This document shows positions 27,332 to 37,435 of a stretch of 64,000 bases of DNA, piece by piece. Position numbers and translations under genes: made by a program. The DNA is from Acaryochloris sp. CCMEE 5410 (GTDB lineage Bacteria; Cyanobacteriota; Cyanobacteriia; Thermosynechococcales; Thermosynechococcaceae), in assembly GCF_000238775.2 (NCBI RefSeq), contig NZ_AFEJ02000001.1, positions 1,116,001 through 1,180,000 of the forward strand. The letters run 5' to 3'. Position 1 is the stretch's first letter; each line of letters begins with the position of its first letter. Below the pieces are notes generated by a model. The model saw only the letters and a list, made by a program, of their open reading frames with translations, was not told the DNA's origin and did no database searches.

Positions 27332-27361
27332 CTGTGTAGCCGAACTTATGGGCGTTAGGAC

Positions 27362-28263
27362 TCATACCTTAGATAAGGAGCGATGACTACTGTTATTGTT
27401 ACTGGGTAGGTAATCGTTGTAGTTATCTTGGTTGTAGTAATACAGCGTCCGAATAGGATAAGGAATAGTGATATCTGCTTTATCAAAGGCTTTCTTGATG
27501 GCGATTATCGCCTTTGTCTGGACTCGTCTTACCTTCGCTTGTTGGGGTTCCGTCCAATAGCGAACGATAAAGTCAATCGAACTATCCCCAAAGCCAACCA
27601 AGTCAATTTCCGGTGCAGGGTTAGAAAGCACCCCATCCAACTGCTCAATCGTGCCTTGCAAAAGACTGGCAGCATCTTCTAGAGGCGTATTGTAGTCAAC
27701 CCCAACCCCTAGATCCGTTCGCCGACTGGGATAAGCCGTTTGCACCTGGACTGCACTGGTAAACACATTGGCATTGGGAATCAGAATCCGTTCTCCCTGA
27801 TATGTACGAATCTGAGTGGTGCGGAAATTGATTTTCTCGACGGTTCCTTCAAAGCTATCGATGATGATTGGTCATTGATACTGAAGGGTTCTTGTAGCAG
27901 CAATAAAATACCTGCGAAAAAGGTTTTGATAATGTCTTGAAACGCAAAACCAATCGCGACGGAACCTAAACCCAGAGTGGCAATAATATCCCCTAAATCT
28001 AAGCCAGGAAACGCCAGTACCCCTGCAAAAACAACACCAATCACCCAGGTCATAACATAGGCCGTTTTCTCTAGGAGGATTTGAATTGAATGACTCCGAA
28101 AGGCTGTCTTGCCCGCTTTGCCCGCAATACGCTGCGCCAATTGCGCCATATATCGGGTTAGGAATAAAACAATGACAGCCGTTAACAGTGCTGGGAAAAT
28201 TTTGACTGCACTTGCTAGCAGCTCATTTAAGCTTGACTCAATCGTCTTAAGAATATCGGACAT
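27362..28263 (-). pseudogene. MscS-type mechanosensitive channel, one frameshift
   Basis: This is a small-conductance mechanosensitive channel gene. The first frame (28263 down to about 27870) has three membrane helices and the pore helix region DIIATLGLGSVAIGFAFQDIIK, here given by GLGSVAIGFAFQD, then EPFSINDQ. The correct continuation, IIIDSFEGTVEKINFRT and RTYQGERILIPN, is in another frame that runs to 27362. One missing base near 27868-27872 explains the shift. All expected channel parts are present, so this is either a fresh mutation or a sequence error. It would normally release solutes on hypo-osmotic shock. Confidence 0.85.
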
Positions 28264-28359
28264 TATCGTGATTGACTTCTACCTACAAATTCTGGGACAC
28301 TGCTGACTTTCTCAGAAGCAACGGAGGATGGATCACTCAAATTCTTTACTGAAATTTCC

Positions 28360-28643
28360 CTAAAGCGGCTTCAAAGATTTTTGTAATTCTTGCCCAGCTT
28401 TCTCTAAACCGTTTTGGATCTCTTCCCAAGCGCTCTCGCTGGACCGGTGAAGTTTGGTGAGTTGAGCCTGCATGGCATCTCGCTTCACTAAAGCCTCTTC
28501 CATCATGGAATGGTATTCAACTTGAGCACTCGCAGCTACTTGATCGGCTCTGGCTTTCATCTCTGCGAGTTGAGCATCGTATTGATCCAGTTGTGCTTTG
28601 ACTTTTCGATATAGGCTTGTCTGCTGTCGGTTGTCATGGGCAT
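28360..28643 (-). pseudogene. Small coiled-coil stress protein, frameshifted near the start
   Basis: The body KAQLDQYDAQLAEMKARADQ up to 28360 is a charged coiled coil of the kind seen in a widespread cyanobacterial family of ~95 residues, whose members begin M-TTDSR--Y-EK. That start exists here: ATG at 28643, with AAGGAG 8 bases before it, reads MPMTTDSRQAYIEK but then leaves the frame of the body. One missing A in the AAAA run at 28603-28606 explains this. The longer in-frame extension to 28761 is probably not translated. It was likely about 93 residues long. Confidence 0.7.
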
Positions 28644-28870
28644 GGGAAACGCTCCTTATAGCAAAATCTTCAAATCCTTCTCCTCTGCACTTTGGCCATT
28701 CTCCAGATAATCTTGATGCAATGTCGAGTACAGAATGAATGTTGCAAGTGTGAAGGCTCATCCTTACCCTATCAACCCAAGCTGGGAAAGGGTTCTACCT
28801 TCAGGCATATATAGATCTACGCCTAGCGGTATAGATCTGTGTTGCAGGAGCCTTATTGGTTCGCCGGTCG

Positions 28871-30004
28871 CTAAATGACCGTAAGAGGGAGCTGAAGGGT
28901 GAAGGTACTTCCTTGACCGGGTTGAGATCGCACCGACAATTCCCCGCCATGGGCCTGGACCACTTGCTGGCATAAATGCAGTCCTAGGCCGTGACCAGCG
29001 CGATTATGCTGGGTCTGTTTAAACCGCTCAAAAATCTGAGCTTGGTCCGCTTCGGCAATCCCCACGCCGGTGTCTTGAATTTCAATGAGAAGGTGTTTCG
29101 GATCGGAGGTACTGGATACGGTTATAGAACCCGTGTCCGTAAACTTGATGGCATTGTTGATGAGGTTGGTGATCACCCGGCGTAGCTCCATGCGATCGCA
29201 CCTCAGTTCCCGCACTTCGGTCTGCCAGTCGCAGGTTAACTTCAGTTGTTTTTCTAAGGCCAGGGGATTGAGTTCTGTGACCACCTCAGTGATCAGTTCC
29301 TGCATATCAACGGAGATAAAACTGAGTTTCTTTTCTCCCAGTTCATAGCAGTAGACCTCTAGCAAAGTGTTGAGCATCTGTAGCAGATTTTGGTTGCTGT
29401 TGCTAACGCCCGCTAGGGCTTCCTCTACTGCTGGAGCGATATCTCCAAATACCCCTTGGCGGACCAAATCCACCATGCGATCGCAAGCAATTAACGGCGT
29501 CCGTAAATCATGGGTGAGGCAAGAGATAAAGTTCTCCCGCTGATCGATGGACTGCTTGAGACGCAGAAGCGATCGCACCCGCGCTTGCAGTTCGTCTAGT
29601 TCCACAGGCTTACGGATAAAATCATCGGCCCCGGCATCCAAACCCTTGACCACACTGGATCGCTCATGGGCAGAAATCAACAGAATGGGAATGTAGGGCA
29701 ATTGAGGGTCATTGCGAATGGTTTGGGTGACTTCGTAGCCACTCATCCCCGGCATCATCACATCCAAAATCACTAAATCCGGTTGGGCTTTCTGGATTTG
29801 TGCCAACGCCGCCGGGCCACTGTCTGCCAGCACAATCCGATAGCCAGCACTTTCCAGCATCATTTTGAGCAGCATCAAATTATCTGGCATATCATCGACA
29901 GCCAGAATATAGCGAGAAGGTTGTATAGGTGAGGCAGCTGGTGGCATGAGCTTGACTAACAGTACGTTTGCAAAAAGATCGGTCAGTCTTGTTGATGCCA
30001 GCAA
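28871..30004 (-). CDS. Response regulator-histidine kinase (REC-HisKA-HATPase)
   Basis: This 377-residue soluble protein has an N-terminal receiver (about 30-145) with VDDMPDN, LVILDVMMPGMSG and FIRKPVE, then HisKA with the phosphorylated His in SCLTHDLRTPLIACD, and an ATPase domain with NLINNAIKFTD, DTGVGIAEAD and GHGLGLHLC. The receiver probably controls the kinase. A second start at MPPAASPIQPS (about residue 19) is likely as good. It is the last gene of a four-gene minus-strand signalling block, 87 bp after the previous gene. Confidence 0.88.
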   Translation of the reverse strand: MLASTRLTDLFANVLLVKLMPPAASPIQPSRYILAVDDMPDNLMLLKMMLESAGYRIVLADSGPAALAQIQKAQPDLVILDVMMPGMSGYEVTQTIRNDPQLPYIPILLISAHERSSVVKGLDAGADDFIRKPVELDELQARVRSLLRLKQSIDQRENFISCLTHDLRTPLIACDRMVDLVRQGVFGDIAPAVEEALAGVSNSNQNLLQMLNTLLEVYCYELGEKKLSFISVDMQELITEVVTELNPLALEKQLKLTCDWQTEVRELRCDRMELRRVITNLINNAIKFTDTGSITVSSTSDPKHLLIEIQDTGVGIAEADQAQIFERFKQTQHNRAGHGLGLHLCQQVVQAHGGELSVRSQPGQGSTFTLQLPLTVI

Positions 30005-30091
30005 GATGGCTCAGTTCTAAATCATAGGAGATTTTACCCTTCCATTGGAAACGGATTGAACCTGAATAGGCAAGTGAACAACAAATGTTGT

Positions 30092-31261
30092 TCACTTTTC
30101 CGGTTGACTCGTAACTGAGATGGTTCCTTGCATGGCCTTGACCAAGGAGTGGGTGATTGCCAGTCCCAACCCTGTGCCAGGATGGCTACGGGTCAGGGAT
30201 TGATCTACCTGGCGAAAGGGTTCAAATATGGTTTCTAAATACTCTGGCGGAATCCCAATGCCAGTATCTTGAACCGACAGTTCAATCTGATCCCCATCGA
30301 GGGGGTTGGCACAGATAGTGACTCCCCCGGACTCTGTAAATTTGATGGCATTGGAAATGAGGTTGACTAAGATGCGACGCAGAAACTCTGGATCAGTCAT
30401 CATCTGCAACGGGTTCAGAGGGTCTGGGAGGTGGGTCTCTAGGGTGAGATTTTTATCTAAGGCGAGGGGTTGCAGTTCTTGAACCGTTGCCAGCATAAGC
30501 GTTGACAGTTGAAAGTCCTGGGGATGAATCTCTAGACGATTCGCCTCAATCTTAGAGAAATCCAACACTTCATTGACCATGCCCAAGAGGTTACGGCTGT
30601 TGTCAAAAATCCGTTTGACCATATCCAATTGTTGCTCACTCAAGGGATCGGGATACTGGCGTAGGAGCAACTGGGAGAAACCCATAATGGCATTCATGGG
30701 GGTGCGTAGCTCGTGGGAGATGGTGGCGATAAACTCGGATTTAAGACGATAGGCTTTCATGAGTTCTTGGTTCTGAGTTTCAATCTGAGCCCGCCGTTCA
30801 GCTAGTTCGTCATTTTGCTGGCGCAGTTGATCGTTCGACTGTTTTAATCGCTGATTGGCAACGTGGGCCGCCTGTTCTGCCCGATGCAGGCGGATGGCAC
30901 CCTGGACACTTCGGGCGAGGGTAGCTGGTGCAATCCGGGCTTTAGATAAATAGTCTGCTGCCCCCGCTTTCATCACCTCAACCGCTACCTGCTCATCTCC
31001 CTGTCCGGTGAGCACCACTAAGGGGGTATCAATCTCCAGGCGTCGGAGATGTTTAACCAGTTCTAAACCGTTCTGGTCCGGTAAAAAGTAATCAATTAGG
31101 ATACAGTCAAACTGACTAGACTTCACAGCGGACTGGGCGGTTGCACCATCATTAGCTTCGATCAGATCAATATCTAAAGCGGTTTTGAGCAAAGCCCGAC
31201 GAACTGCCATCCGATCGACTTCATCGTCATCAACGACTAGGATTTTTAAGGTTTCGTCCAT
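30092..31261 (-). CDS. Response regulator-histidine kinase (REC-coiled coil-HisKA-HATPase)
   Basis: This 389-residue protein has a receiver (about 5-125) with VDDDEVDRMAVRRAL, ILIDYFLPDQNG and YLSKARI, then a coiled coil (about 130-170, rich in QN and AE), then HisKA with FIATISHELRTPMNAIMGFS, and an ATPase domain with NLISNAIKFTESGG, DTGIGIPPEY and GTGLGLAIT. It starts 4 bp after the Rcp1-type receiver gene ends, so they are co-translated. It probably receives phosphate from a partner and drives a further step in a relay. Confidence 0.88.
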   Translation of the reverse strand: MDETLKILVVDDDEVDRMAVRRALLKTALDIDLIEANDGATAQSAVKSSQFDCILIDYFLPDQNGLELVKHLRRLEIDTPLVVLTGQGDEQVAVEVMKAGAADYLSKARIAPATLARSVQGAIRLHRAEQAAHVANQRLKQSNDQLRQQNDELAERRAQIETQNQELMKAYRLKSEFIATISHELRTPMNAIMGFSQLLLRQYPDPLSEQQLDMVKRIFDNSRNLLGMVNEVLDFSKIEANRLEIHPQDFQLSTLMLATVQELQPLALDKNLTLETHLPDPLNPLQMMTDPEFLRRILVNLISNAIKFTESGGVTICANPLDGDQIELSVQDTGIGIPPEYLETIFEPFRQVDQSLTRSHPGTGLGLAITHSLVKAMQGTISVTSQPEK

Positions 31262-31265
31262 CAGC

Positions 31266-31697
31266 CTAGAGCATTTCGCAAAGGGTCCAGTATTTGTTGA
31301 GGGTGGCCATTACTTCCGCAAACTTGGAAAAGGTCACGGGTTTAAGGATGTAACCCGCCACATTATGGTTGTATGCCTCGATGCGATCTCGATCTTCATC
31401 TGAGGTGGTCAACACCACCACAGGAGTCGATTTTAATGCTGGATCATTCCGAATCACTTCCAAAAATTCCAGCCCATTCATCTTGGGCATGTTGAGATCA
31501 AGCATAACTAGGCGTCGAGATGCTGGAACTGTTGGAGCTTCTCCCTCCCGTCCTCGCAACATAGACAAGGCTTCTAAGCCATTATTCGCAATATACAAGG
31601 GATTCGTGATCATCGCCTTCTTGAAGGCTCGCTGGACGTTCATCACGTCCACTTCATCATCCTCTACGAGTAAAATATTGATCGCTTTATCGGTCAT
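31266..31697 (-). CDS. Single-domain response regulator, Rcp1-like
   Basis: This 143-residue receiver has VEDDEVDVMNVQRAFKKA, LVMLDLNMPKMNGLEFLEVI and YILKPVTFSKF. The DDEVD start and the insertion between the third helix and the active-site strand are typical of Rcp1, the partner of cyanobacterial phytochrome Cph1. The large kinase gene upstream (31870-34737) has a phytochrome-type HDLKAPLRAI kinase core, so it is the likely partner. It is followed 4 bp later by a REC-kinase gene. Confidence 0.9.
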   Translation of the reverse strand: MTDKAINILLVEDDEVDVMNVQRAFKKAMITNPLYIANNGLEALSMLRGREGEAPTVPASRRLVMLDLNMPKMNGLEFLEVIRNDPALKSTPVVVLTTSDEDRDRIEAYNHNVAGYILKPVTFSKFAEVMATLNKYWTLCEML

Positions 31698-31869
31698 CTC
31701 CCTTCAATCCAATTCACAACATAAACTCACCCTAAAAAAATACGTTATGGAGGCTCCACTAAACTATAGAATTTCAACTATGATTCACCTCTACAAAAAG
31801 ACAGAGATGTCAATTCTCGTTTTGCCATCATTTCTGCTCATTCTTCAAGATTCTTTTTTAAGCAAAAGC

Positions 31870-34737
31870 TCATTTTGGCCAGGTAAAGAAGAAAGTCGAA
31901 CCGTCACCCACCTGAGATTGCAGCGTAATCGTTCCACCCTGAGCTTCAACCAGTTTTTTGACGATAGACAGACCAATCCCCGTACTTTCAAAACTATCGC
32001 GAGCTTTTAGCGTTTGGAAAATATTGAATACTTTCTCGTGATATTGAGGATCAATCCCCGGCCCATCATCTGTCACTACGAATTGGTAGTAGCTACCTCG
32101 ATCTTGGGCCATAATTTCGATCCGACCGTGATCTTGATCATGATGTTTGATGGCATTGCTAATCAGATTCGCAAAAACCTGTTGCAAGGGTAATTCCTGA
32201 GTCGCGAAACATGGCAATGTAGGATCAATCTGCACCACTATACTGTCAGGAACATCAATAGAGTGAACCACTTCAGTAACCAATTGCCGGACATCGACTA
32301 CTTGACTGGCCTCCCGCAAGCGACCTGCTCGGGAATAGGATAACAGACCATTGATCAAATTTTCCATCCGCAGCACCCGACTGCGGAGCAAGGTCATATA
32401 ATTACGAGTCTCTTCCGTCAATCGATCTTCTAGATCTTCTTCCACCCACTCAGATAGATTAGCAATGGCCCGCAGGGGAGCTTTCAGATCGTGGGAGGTC
32501 ACATAGGAGAACTGGTCGAGTTCTTGATTGCGCTTTTCCAATTGGACAGTCGTCGCCCTCAATTCAGCATTTAACTGAATCAATTGATCTGCTTGGGATT
32601 TTAGATTCAGTTCTGATTGTTGAAGTTCGGTAATATCGTTTAGGGTACCGAAAGTACCCATCGTAAAACCATCCACATCAGGAGAGGGAACAACCCGAAT
32701 CTCCAACCACCGTCGTTCCTGGGTTTTGGTTAAAATCTCAATTTTATAATTGAGAACGTTTTCTTCTCCTTGCATCAAACGGTTGAATAGGTCTTGCCAC
32801 TTCTGGTGCTTAGTTTGGGAAGACACAAATCTTGTGATTGATTTTCCTAAACTTTCACCAATGGTATATCCCGTAATTTCAGTCCAGGCCGAGTTCAGGA
32901 ATGTCCAACAGCCGTGGGTATCCGTTTGAAAGATGACTTCCTTCACACTATCCACAACGGTTCGATACCGTTGCTCACTCCGGCTTAACGCAGCTTCGGC
33001 CCGTTTTCTGGCCGTAATATTCTCAAAGGCGACCCCAACACAGTGATCGGGGAGGGGAAAAGCCTTGAGGGAGAAAATTCTGGTTTCGCCGTTTGGCAGG
33101 GTAAAGGCTGTATGAGCTAAATTTCGAGATTGCTGAGCCTTAATCACTTGTAGAAGGGATAGGGGGACATTGGGATTATGCTCAACAAACTGAGGAAAAA
33201 GGGCTCCCATCCGATCGCCCGTTTTGCTCTGTAGGTCCATTTCTAGCAGATCTTCAGCGGCTGGGTTGGCAGCCACAAGCTGCAACGCCTCGATTGATTC
33301 TAAATCTGGCGCGCTCCAAACCAAAAAACCAAGCTGGATATGATTAATGATCTGTTCATACAGTTCAATGGCCGCTTTGGCGGCTTCAGCCTGTTGACGA
33401 GCGGCCTGCTCTTGGACGAGTAACAGTTCTTTCTGGTGATTCGCCGCTGCTAGCTGAGCGGTACGAGCCTTTACTCGGGATTCCAAATCTCGGTTGAGCC
33501 TTGCCAGTTCTTGTTCCGCCTGTTTCTGAAGGGTGATGTCTTGATGGGACCCAATCATGCGCAGGGGCTTACCCTCGTCACTCCATTGTGTCTGACCTCG
33601 GGCCAGAATCCACTTATAGCTGCCATCCTTACACCGCATCCGATATTCGGCTCGGTAGTGAGATCCGTTGTTCTGTAGGTGGGATTCAAGGGCAGCAGCA
33701 ATATCTTCCCGATCACTGGGATGAACCAACCGTCGCCATCCTTCAAAACTATTCTCAACTTCATGGTCGTCAAAGCCTAGGGCCTGTTTAAGTCGGGGAG
33801 ACATAAAGGCTTTATTGGTGACAATATCCCAATCAAAGAGGCCATCTCCAGTCCCTTGGAGGGCTAGTTGCCAGCGGTCCTCGCTGGCGCGTAGCTCGAT
33901 CTCAGCCTGTTTCCACTGTGTGATATCCTGCATGGCTACCACCGCGCCCAGTTTTTGACCATCTTGAGCGTAAATTGGATCACCACTGGCCAAAATTGTC
34001 CGGGCGGGGCCTTGCTTAGACTTGATCACCATCTCAGCATTTTGGACGGACTCTCCTTGCAAGGCTCGGTATAAGGGAATGTGATCCTGAGGGAGGGGGG
34101 TTTTACCATCCGCTTCATACAAATCGTAGAAGTCAGCCCACTGCTCTGGGGGAACTGCATGCAGGGGAAGTCCATGGAGTTCTTGAGTCGCCCGGTTAAA
34201 GAGGGTCAATATCCCTTGGGCATCACAAGCAACGATGCCATTGGACAGGTTATCTAAAACAGCCTGCAAGAATTTTTGACTATAGTCCAACTCAGATCGC
34301 AAGGGAATAGCGGTGTTAGCTATTTGTAAAGTTCCCATCCAACTGCTCTGCTGATTCTGATCGTCCCAACGCGGCTCACCTTGAACGATGACAGAGTGTA
34401 GGTTGCCATCAATTAAGTAGAGATTAAGCAGCATCTCAAACGCTTGCTGTTTATGAAAAGCCACTTGCCATTGATGACGACTGGATTCACGATCCGCTTC
34501 AGCTATCGAATCCCAAAAAGTCTCTCCTAGACTATCTGCGGGGAACCGCCCCGTTAGCCCTTGCCATCGGGTACTGAGCCAATTGACGTGACCTTGCTGG
34601 TCAGCTTCCCACACCACAACGGGTAGAGCATTAGATTCTTGCTGACTATCATAGGTAGGCGAAGGCAGGGGAAGAGAGGGAAGAAATCGAGAATTGGAGG
34701 TCATATTATCAACAAGGCACTGATCTAAATTCTCCAC
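31870..34737 (-). CDS. Multi-PAS sensor histidine kinase
   Basis: This 955-residue cytosolic kinase has about five PAS domains, at approximately 35-150, 155-275, 285-405, 455-575 and 585-705, with a coiled coil near 405-455. The kinase core has SHDLKAPLRAIANLSEWVEE, NLISNAIKHHD, DDGPGIDPQYH and STGIGLSIVKKL. It has no membrane helix. The core is nearly identical in motif spelling to that of the CHASE3 kinase at 38191, so the two may phosphorylate similar receivers. The neighbouring Rcp1-type receiver is the best candidate target. No ligand for the PAS domains can be deduced. Confidence 0.9.
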   Translation of the reverse strand: MENLDQCLVDNMTSNSRFLPSLPLPSPTYDSQQESNALPVVVWEADQQGHVNWLSTRWQGLTGRFPADSLGETFWDSIAEADRESSRHQWQVAFHKQQAFEMLLNLYLIDGNLHSVIVQGEPRWDDQNQQSSWMGTLQIANTAIPLRSELDYSQKFLQAVLDNLSNGIVACDAQGILTLFNRATQELHGLPLHAVPPEQWADFYDLYEADGKTPLPQDHIPLYRALQGESVQNAEMVIKSKQGPARTILASGDPIYAQDGQKLGAVVAMQDITQWKQAEIELRASEDRWQLALQGTGDGLFDWDIVTNKAFMSPRLKQALGFDDHEVENSFEGWRRLVHPSDREDIAAALESHLQNNGSHYRAEYRMRCKDGSYKWILARGQTQWSDEGKPLRMIGSHQDITLQKQAEQELARLNRDLESRVKARTAQLAAANHQKELLLVQEQAARQQAEAAKAAIELYEQIINHIQLGFLVWSAPDLESIEALQLVAANPAAEDLLEMDLQSKTGDRMGALFPQFVEHNPNVPLSLLQVIKAQQSRNLAHTAFTLPNGETRIFSLKAFPLPDHCVGVAFENITARKRAEAALSRSEQRYRTVVDSVKEVIFQTDTHGCWTFLNSAWTEITGYTIGESLGKSITRFVSSQTKHQKWQDLFNRLMQGEENVLNYKIEILTKTQERRWLEIRVVPSPDVDGFTMGTFGTLNDITELQQSELNLKSQADQLIQLNAELRATTVQLEKRNQELDQFSYVTSHDLKAPLRAIANLSEWVEEDLEDRLTEETRNYMTLLRSRVLRMENLINGLLSYSRAGRLREASQVVDVRQLVTEVVHSIDVPDSIVVQIDPTLPCFATQELPLQQVFANLISNAIKHHDQDHGRIEIMAQDRGSYYQFVVTDDGPGIDPQYHEKVFNIFQTLKARDSFESTGIGLSIVKKLVEAQGGTITLQSQVGDGSTFFFTWPK

Positions 34738-34826
34738 TAAATGCTCTCAATCCATCACCCCGTACAGAATAATTCTTTATGCTCAGAATATCCTCTGATA
34801 CTCTGGACCCTCTCATGCAAACGCAG

Positions 34827-35747
34827 TTATTGGTGAGGACGTAATCGAATCGCTATGGCAGTAATGTTGTCATGACCATTTTTCTGGTTGGCCAATGCCA
34901 TTAGTTGATCCATCCCAGTCGCAAGATCGGTACGAAAATCCAACATTCCCATTAGATGACTATTGGCATGGTTTTCCAATAAATCGTGATCGCTGAGGCC
35001 ATCAGAGCAGAGGAGAAAGACCGTATCTTCTTCTACCGCTAAGGTTTGAGACTGAGGGCGGAGCGATTCTCCAGACCAAGGTCCTAAGGCTTTGGTCAGT
35101 TGTGGCCCAAAGGCTTGCGCTTCTTCTGGGGAATAGCCTTGCTGCAAAGCCCGCTGATAGGCATTGTGATCGGTGGTTAATTGCTGCAAACCATATTGCC
35201 GTGTCAACCGATACAGGCGACTGTCACCAACATGGACATATCTAATGTGGGTATTATTTACCATCACCACAACGGCCGTGGTCCCCATGCGGCCCGAGCC
35301 AGCACGCTGCTCTCTCTGGTTGCGTTCATAGACTGCTTTATTGGCCGTATTAATAGCCAGTTCTAAGCCAATTTCAGTAGGTAAATGGCGTTGCCAGCGG
35401 CTATTCAGATAACTCCGTAGGGTTTTAGTCGCCAGTTCACTTGCCACTTCTCCTCTAGCCATGCCTCCCATGCCATCACAAAGGATATAGAGACCTCGAT
35501 AGCCACCATCAGGAAGATCAGGAGTGCAAAAGTGCTGCTGATCTATCGAAAAGTAATCTTCATTATGGGTGCGATCACGCCCTACATCAGTCCGTCCAAC
35601 AGACTCTAAGCTTAACAAGGACTGGGATGGGGATAAGAGCTGAGTAGGTCGTTCTGACAACTTTTTGAGGGCCTCCTGGTAAGTAATTCCACCCGTTTTA
35701 GGGTCATATGTCTGAGGATCGGTCAAGAGCTGATGGTTATATTTCAT
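34827..35747 (-). CDS. PP2C-family serine/threonine phosphatase
   Basis: This 306-residue PPM-type phosphatase has metal-binding motifs in order: VGRDRTHNEDYF, LYILCDGMGGMARGEVAS, MGTTAVVVMV, HVGDSRLYRL, LLCSDGLSDH and GHDNITAIAI. All four core Asp positions are present. An extra ~45 residues at the N-terminus precede the domain. Targets could be Ser/Thr kinases or anti-anti-sigma partners. It is on the same strand just upstream of the PAS kinase (89 bp), so it may belong to the same transcription unit. Confidence 0.92.
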   Translation of the reverse strand: MKYNHQLLTDPQTYDPKTGGITYQEALKKLSERPTQLLSPSQSLLSLESVGRTDVGRDRTHNEDYFSIDQQHFCTPDLPDGGYRGLYILCDGMGGMARGEVASELATKTLRSYLNSRWQRHLPTEIGLELAINTANKAVYERNQREQRAGSGRMGTTAVVVMVNNTHIRYVHVGDSRLYRLTRQYGLQQLTTDHNAYQRALQQGYSPEEAQAFGPQLTKALGPWSGESLRPQSQTLAVEEDTVFLLCSDGLSDHDLLENHANSHLMGMLDFRTDLATGMDQLMALANQKNGHDNITAIAIRLRPHQ

Positions 35748-35982
35748 GAGTTAAGGCAAAATCTGACAGTTCCATTAAATTGGATTTGACGGAGAATCTC
35801 CTCTACCTCTAGCCGTAACTTATAGTTCTGTCCATCCTCCCTAAGGTAGAGATCTTGAACCATTAATGACTTAAATTTTTATCCATTTCTATCTTTGGAG
35901 AGGGGCATAATCCTATCTTTTAGAAGAAGTATGACGCTCCTGAATTTTCTAAGGTGGAAAATAGTAATGACACGATCTATTT

Positions 35983-36423
35983 ATGCCTTTGAGATTTGTA
36001 CCAACCTTATGTTTAGTAATTGTCTGTAATAGCGTTCTACCTGGAATAGCAACGGCAACACCTGAAGAGCCGGGCCGCAGCTTTGAACGCCCCACCACCG
36101 TTCGTCAGCCTTTACCTGACACGCTACAAACGGCTCAGGACTGGCAAACGGTGGGAAGGAATGCTTTGATTGTCGAGGATTATATCAATAGCCTCCAAGC
36201 CTTCAATAAAGCGGTGGATCTCTCCGCTGGACAAAACCCACAAATTCTGGAGCAGCGAGGTTGGGTTCATTATTTGCAGAAACGATACGAACGCGCGATC
36301 GCAGATTTAAACCAAGCGGCAGCCCTTTACCAAGCGCAATCCCAGACCGCCAACTATCGCAACGTTCGTCGCATGCGGCTGTTTATTGAAACCCAAGCCG
36401 ACGAACTCAATCTTTCCAGCTAA
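35983..36423 (+). CDS. Small TPR-like secreted protein
   Basis: This 146-residue protein has a signal peptide ending at ATAT (about residue 25) and then tetratricopeptide-like helices, of which RNALIVEDYINSLQAFNKAV and YLQKRYERAIADLNQAAALY are the clearest. Such repeats bind other proteins. It ends 8 bp before the bestrophin gene on the same strand, so they are probably co-transcribed. A better-looking start with a purine-rich site (ATG at 35967) opens a different frame, so the start is uncertain. Confidence 0.65.
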   Translation: MPLRFVPTLCLVIVCNSVLPGIATATPEEPGRSFERPTTVRQPLPDTLQTAQDWQTVGRNALIVEDYINSLQAFNKAVDLSAGQNPQILEQRGWVHYLQKRYERAIADLNQAAALYQAQSQTANYRNVRRMRLFIETQADELNLSS

Positions 36424-36431
36424 ACGACACT

Positions 36432-37379
36432 ATGGATACTCCAACTAAAGCGAATTGGCTAGCAACCACTTTCAGACTCGACGGCTCCGTTGCGGGCATT
36501 ATCCTGCCTCGAATTTTAGCCTTTACCGGGTTTACCTTGGCCATCTGTGGTCTTGACTATTTTGACTACCCCACCTACCTCCAAGAAATCGGTGACTTAA
36601 CCACCAATGTGGTCTACAACCTGGTCTTGGGCTTACTGCTCGTATTTCGTACCAACACGGCCTACGATCGCTTTTGGGATGGCCGCAAAGCCTGGGGAAC
36701 ACTGGTCGTTAACAGCCGCAACTTTGCTCGTCAGGTTGCCTTACTGTGGCCTTCCACCAAAGCCACCCCCTCTATGGATAGAGACACCCTACTCAATCTA
36801 CTGGTCGCCTTTGCCCTAGCCACAAAACTGCACCTGCGATCAGAACCCATCGGTGACACCCTGCAAGACCTGATTACACCTGAGCAAGCCGAAATTTTGG
36901 CAGACGCCCAGCATCCTCCCTTACAAATTACGTTTTGGATTGGGATGCACCTGCAACAGGCTCTGCAACAAGGCCATATCGACAGCAACCAAGCCTCTAA
37001 TCTTGACCAAGCTCTGGGCCAAATGATTGAAGGGTTGAGTAGCTGTGAACGTATTCGTTCCACTCCCCTTCCCATTGCCTATCGAATTTATTTGAAACGG
37101 TTGATTCTGATTTACTGTGTGGGCTTACCCTTCCGCTGGGTGCCTGAAATTCATGGATGGGCATTGCCCATGGTGGCAGTGGTGAGCTTTATCCTGCTGG
37201 GCCTGGAAGAAGTAGGACGAGAATTAGATAACCCCTTTGGTCAAGGTGCTAATGATTTACCCATTGATGACATTTGCCAAACGATTGCCGACAATGTTGA
37301 TCAAGCCAAAGCAATCAGTGCCACGATCGGTATATCTTCATTGAAGTCAAACGAACATCCCAGTCCGACCTACCATTAA
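36432..37379 (+). CDS. Bestrophin-family anion channel
   Basis: This 315-residue protein has the bestrophin family features: NVVYNLVLGLLLVFRTNTAYDRFWDGRKAWG, in which the FRTN-AYDRFWDGR part is the signature, then a helical cytosolic region and PLPIAYRIYLKRLILIYC, and ends with EEVGRELDNPFGQGANDLP. Bestrophins conduct chloride or bicarbonate; in photosynthetic organisms they can act at the thylakoid to balance charge or supply bicarbonate. The localisation here cannot be told. It is 8 bp after the TPR gene. Confidence 0.9.
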   Translation: MDTPTKANWLATTFRLDGSVAGIILPRILAFTGFTLAICGLDYFDYPTYLQEIGDLTTNVVYNLVLGLLLVFRTNTAYDRFWDGRKAWGTLVVNSRNFARQVALLWPSTKATPSMDRDTLLNLLVAFALATKLHLRSEPIGDTLQDLITPEQAEILADAQHPPLQITFWIGMHLQQALQQGHIDSNQASNLDQALGQMIEGLSSCERIRSTPLPIAYRIYLKRLILIYCVGLPFRWVPEIHGWALPMVAVVSFILLGLEEVGRELDNPFGQGANDLPIDDICQTIADNVDQAKAISATIGISSLKSNEHPSPTYH

Positions 37380-37435
37380 CGGTCTCCTAGTCCGTTGTCT
37401 GCTCCTCTCAATCTTCCGTTAAAAAAGGCGAATCC

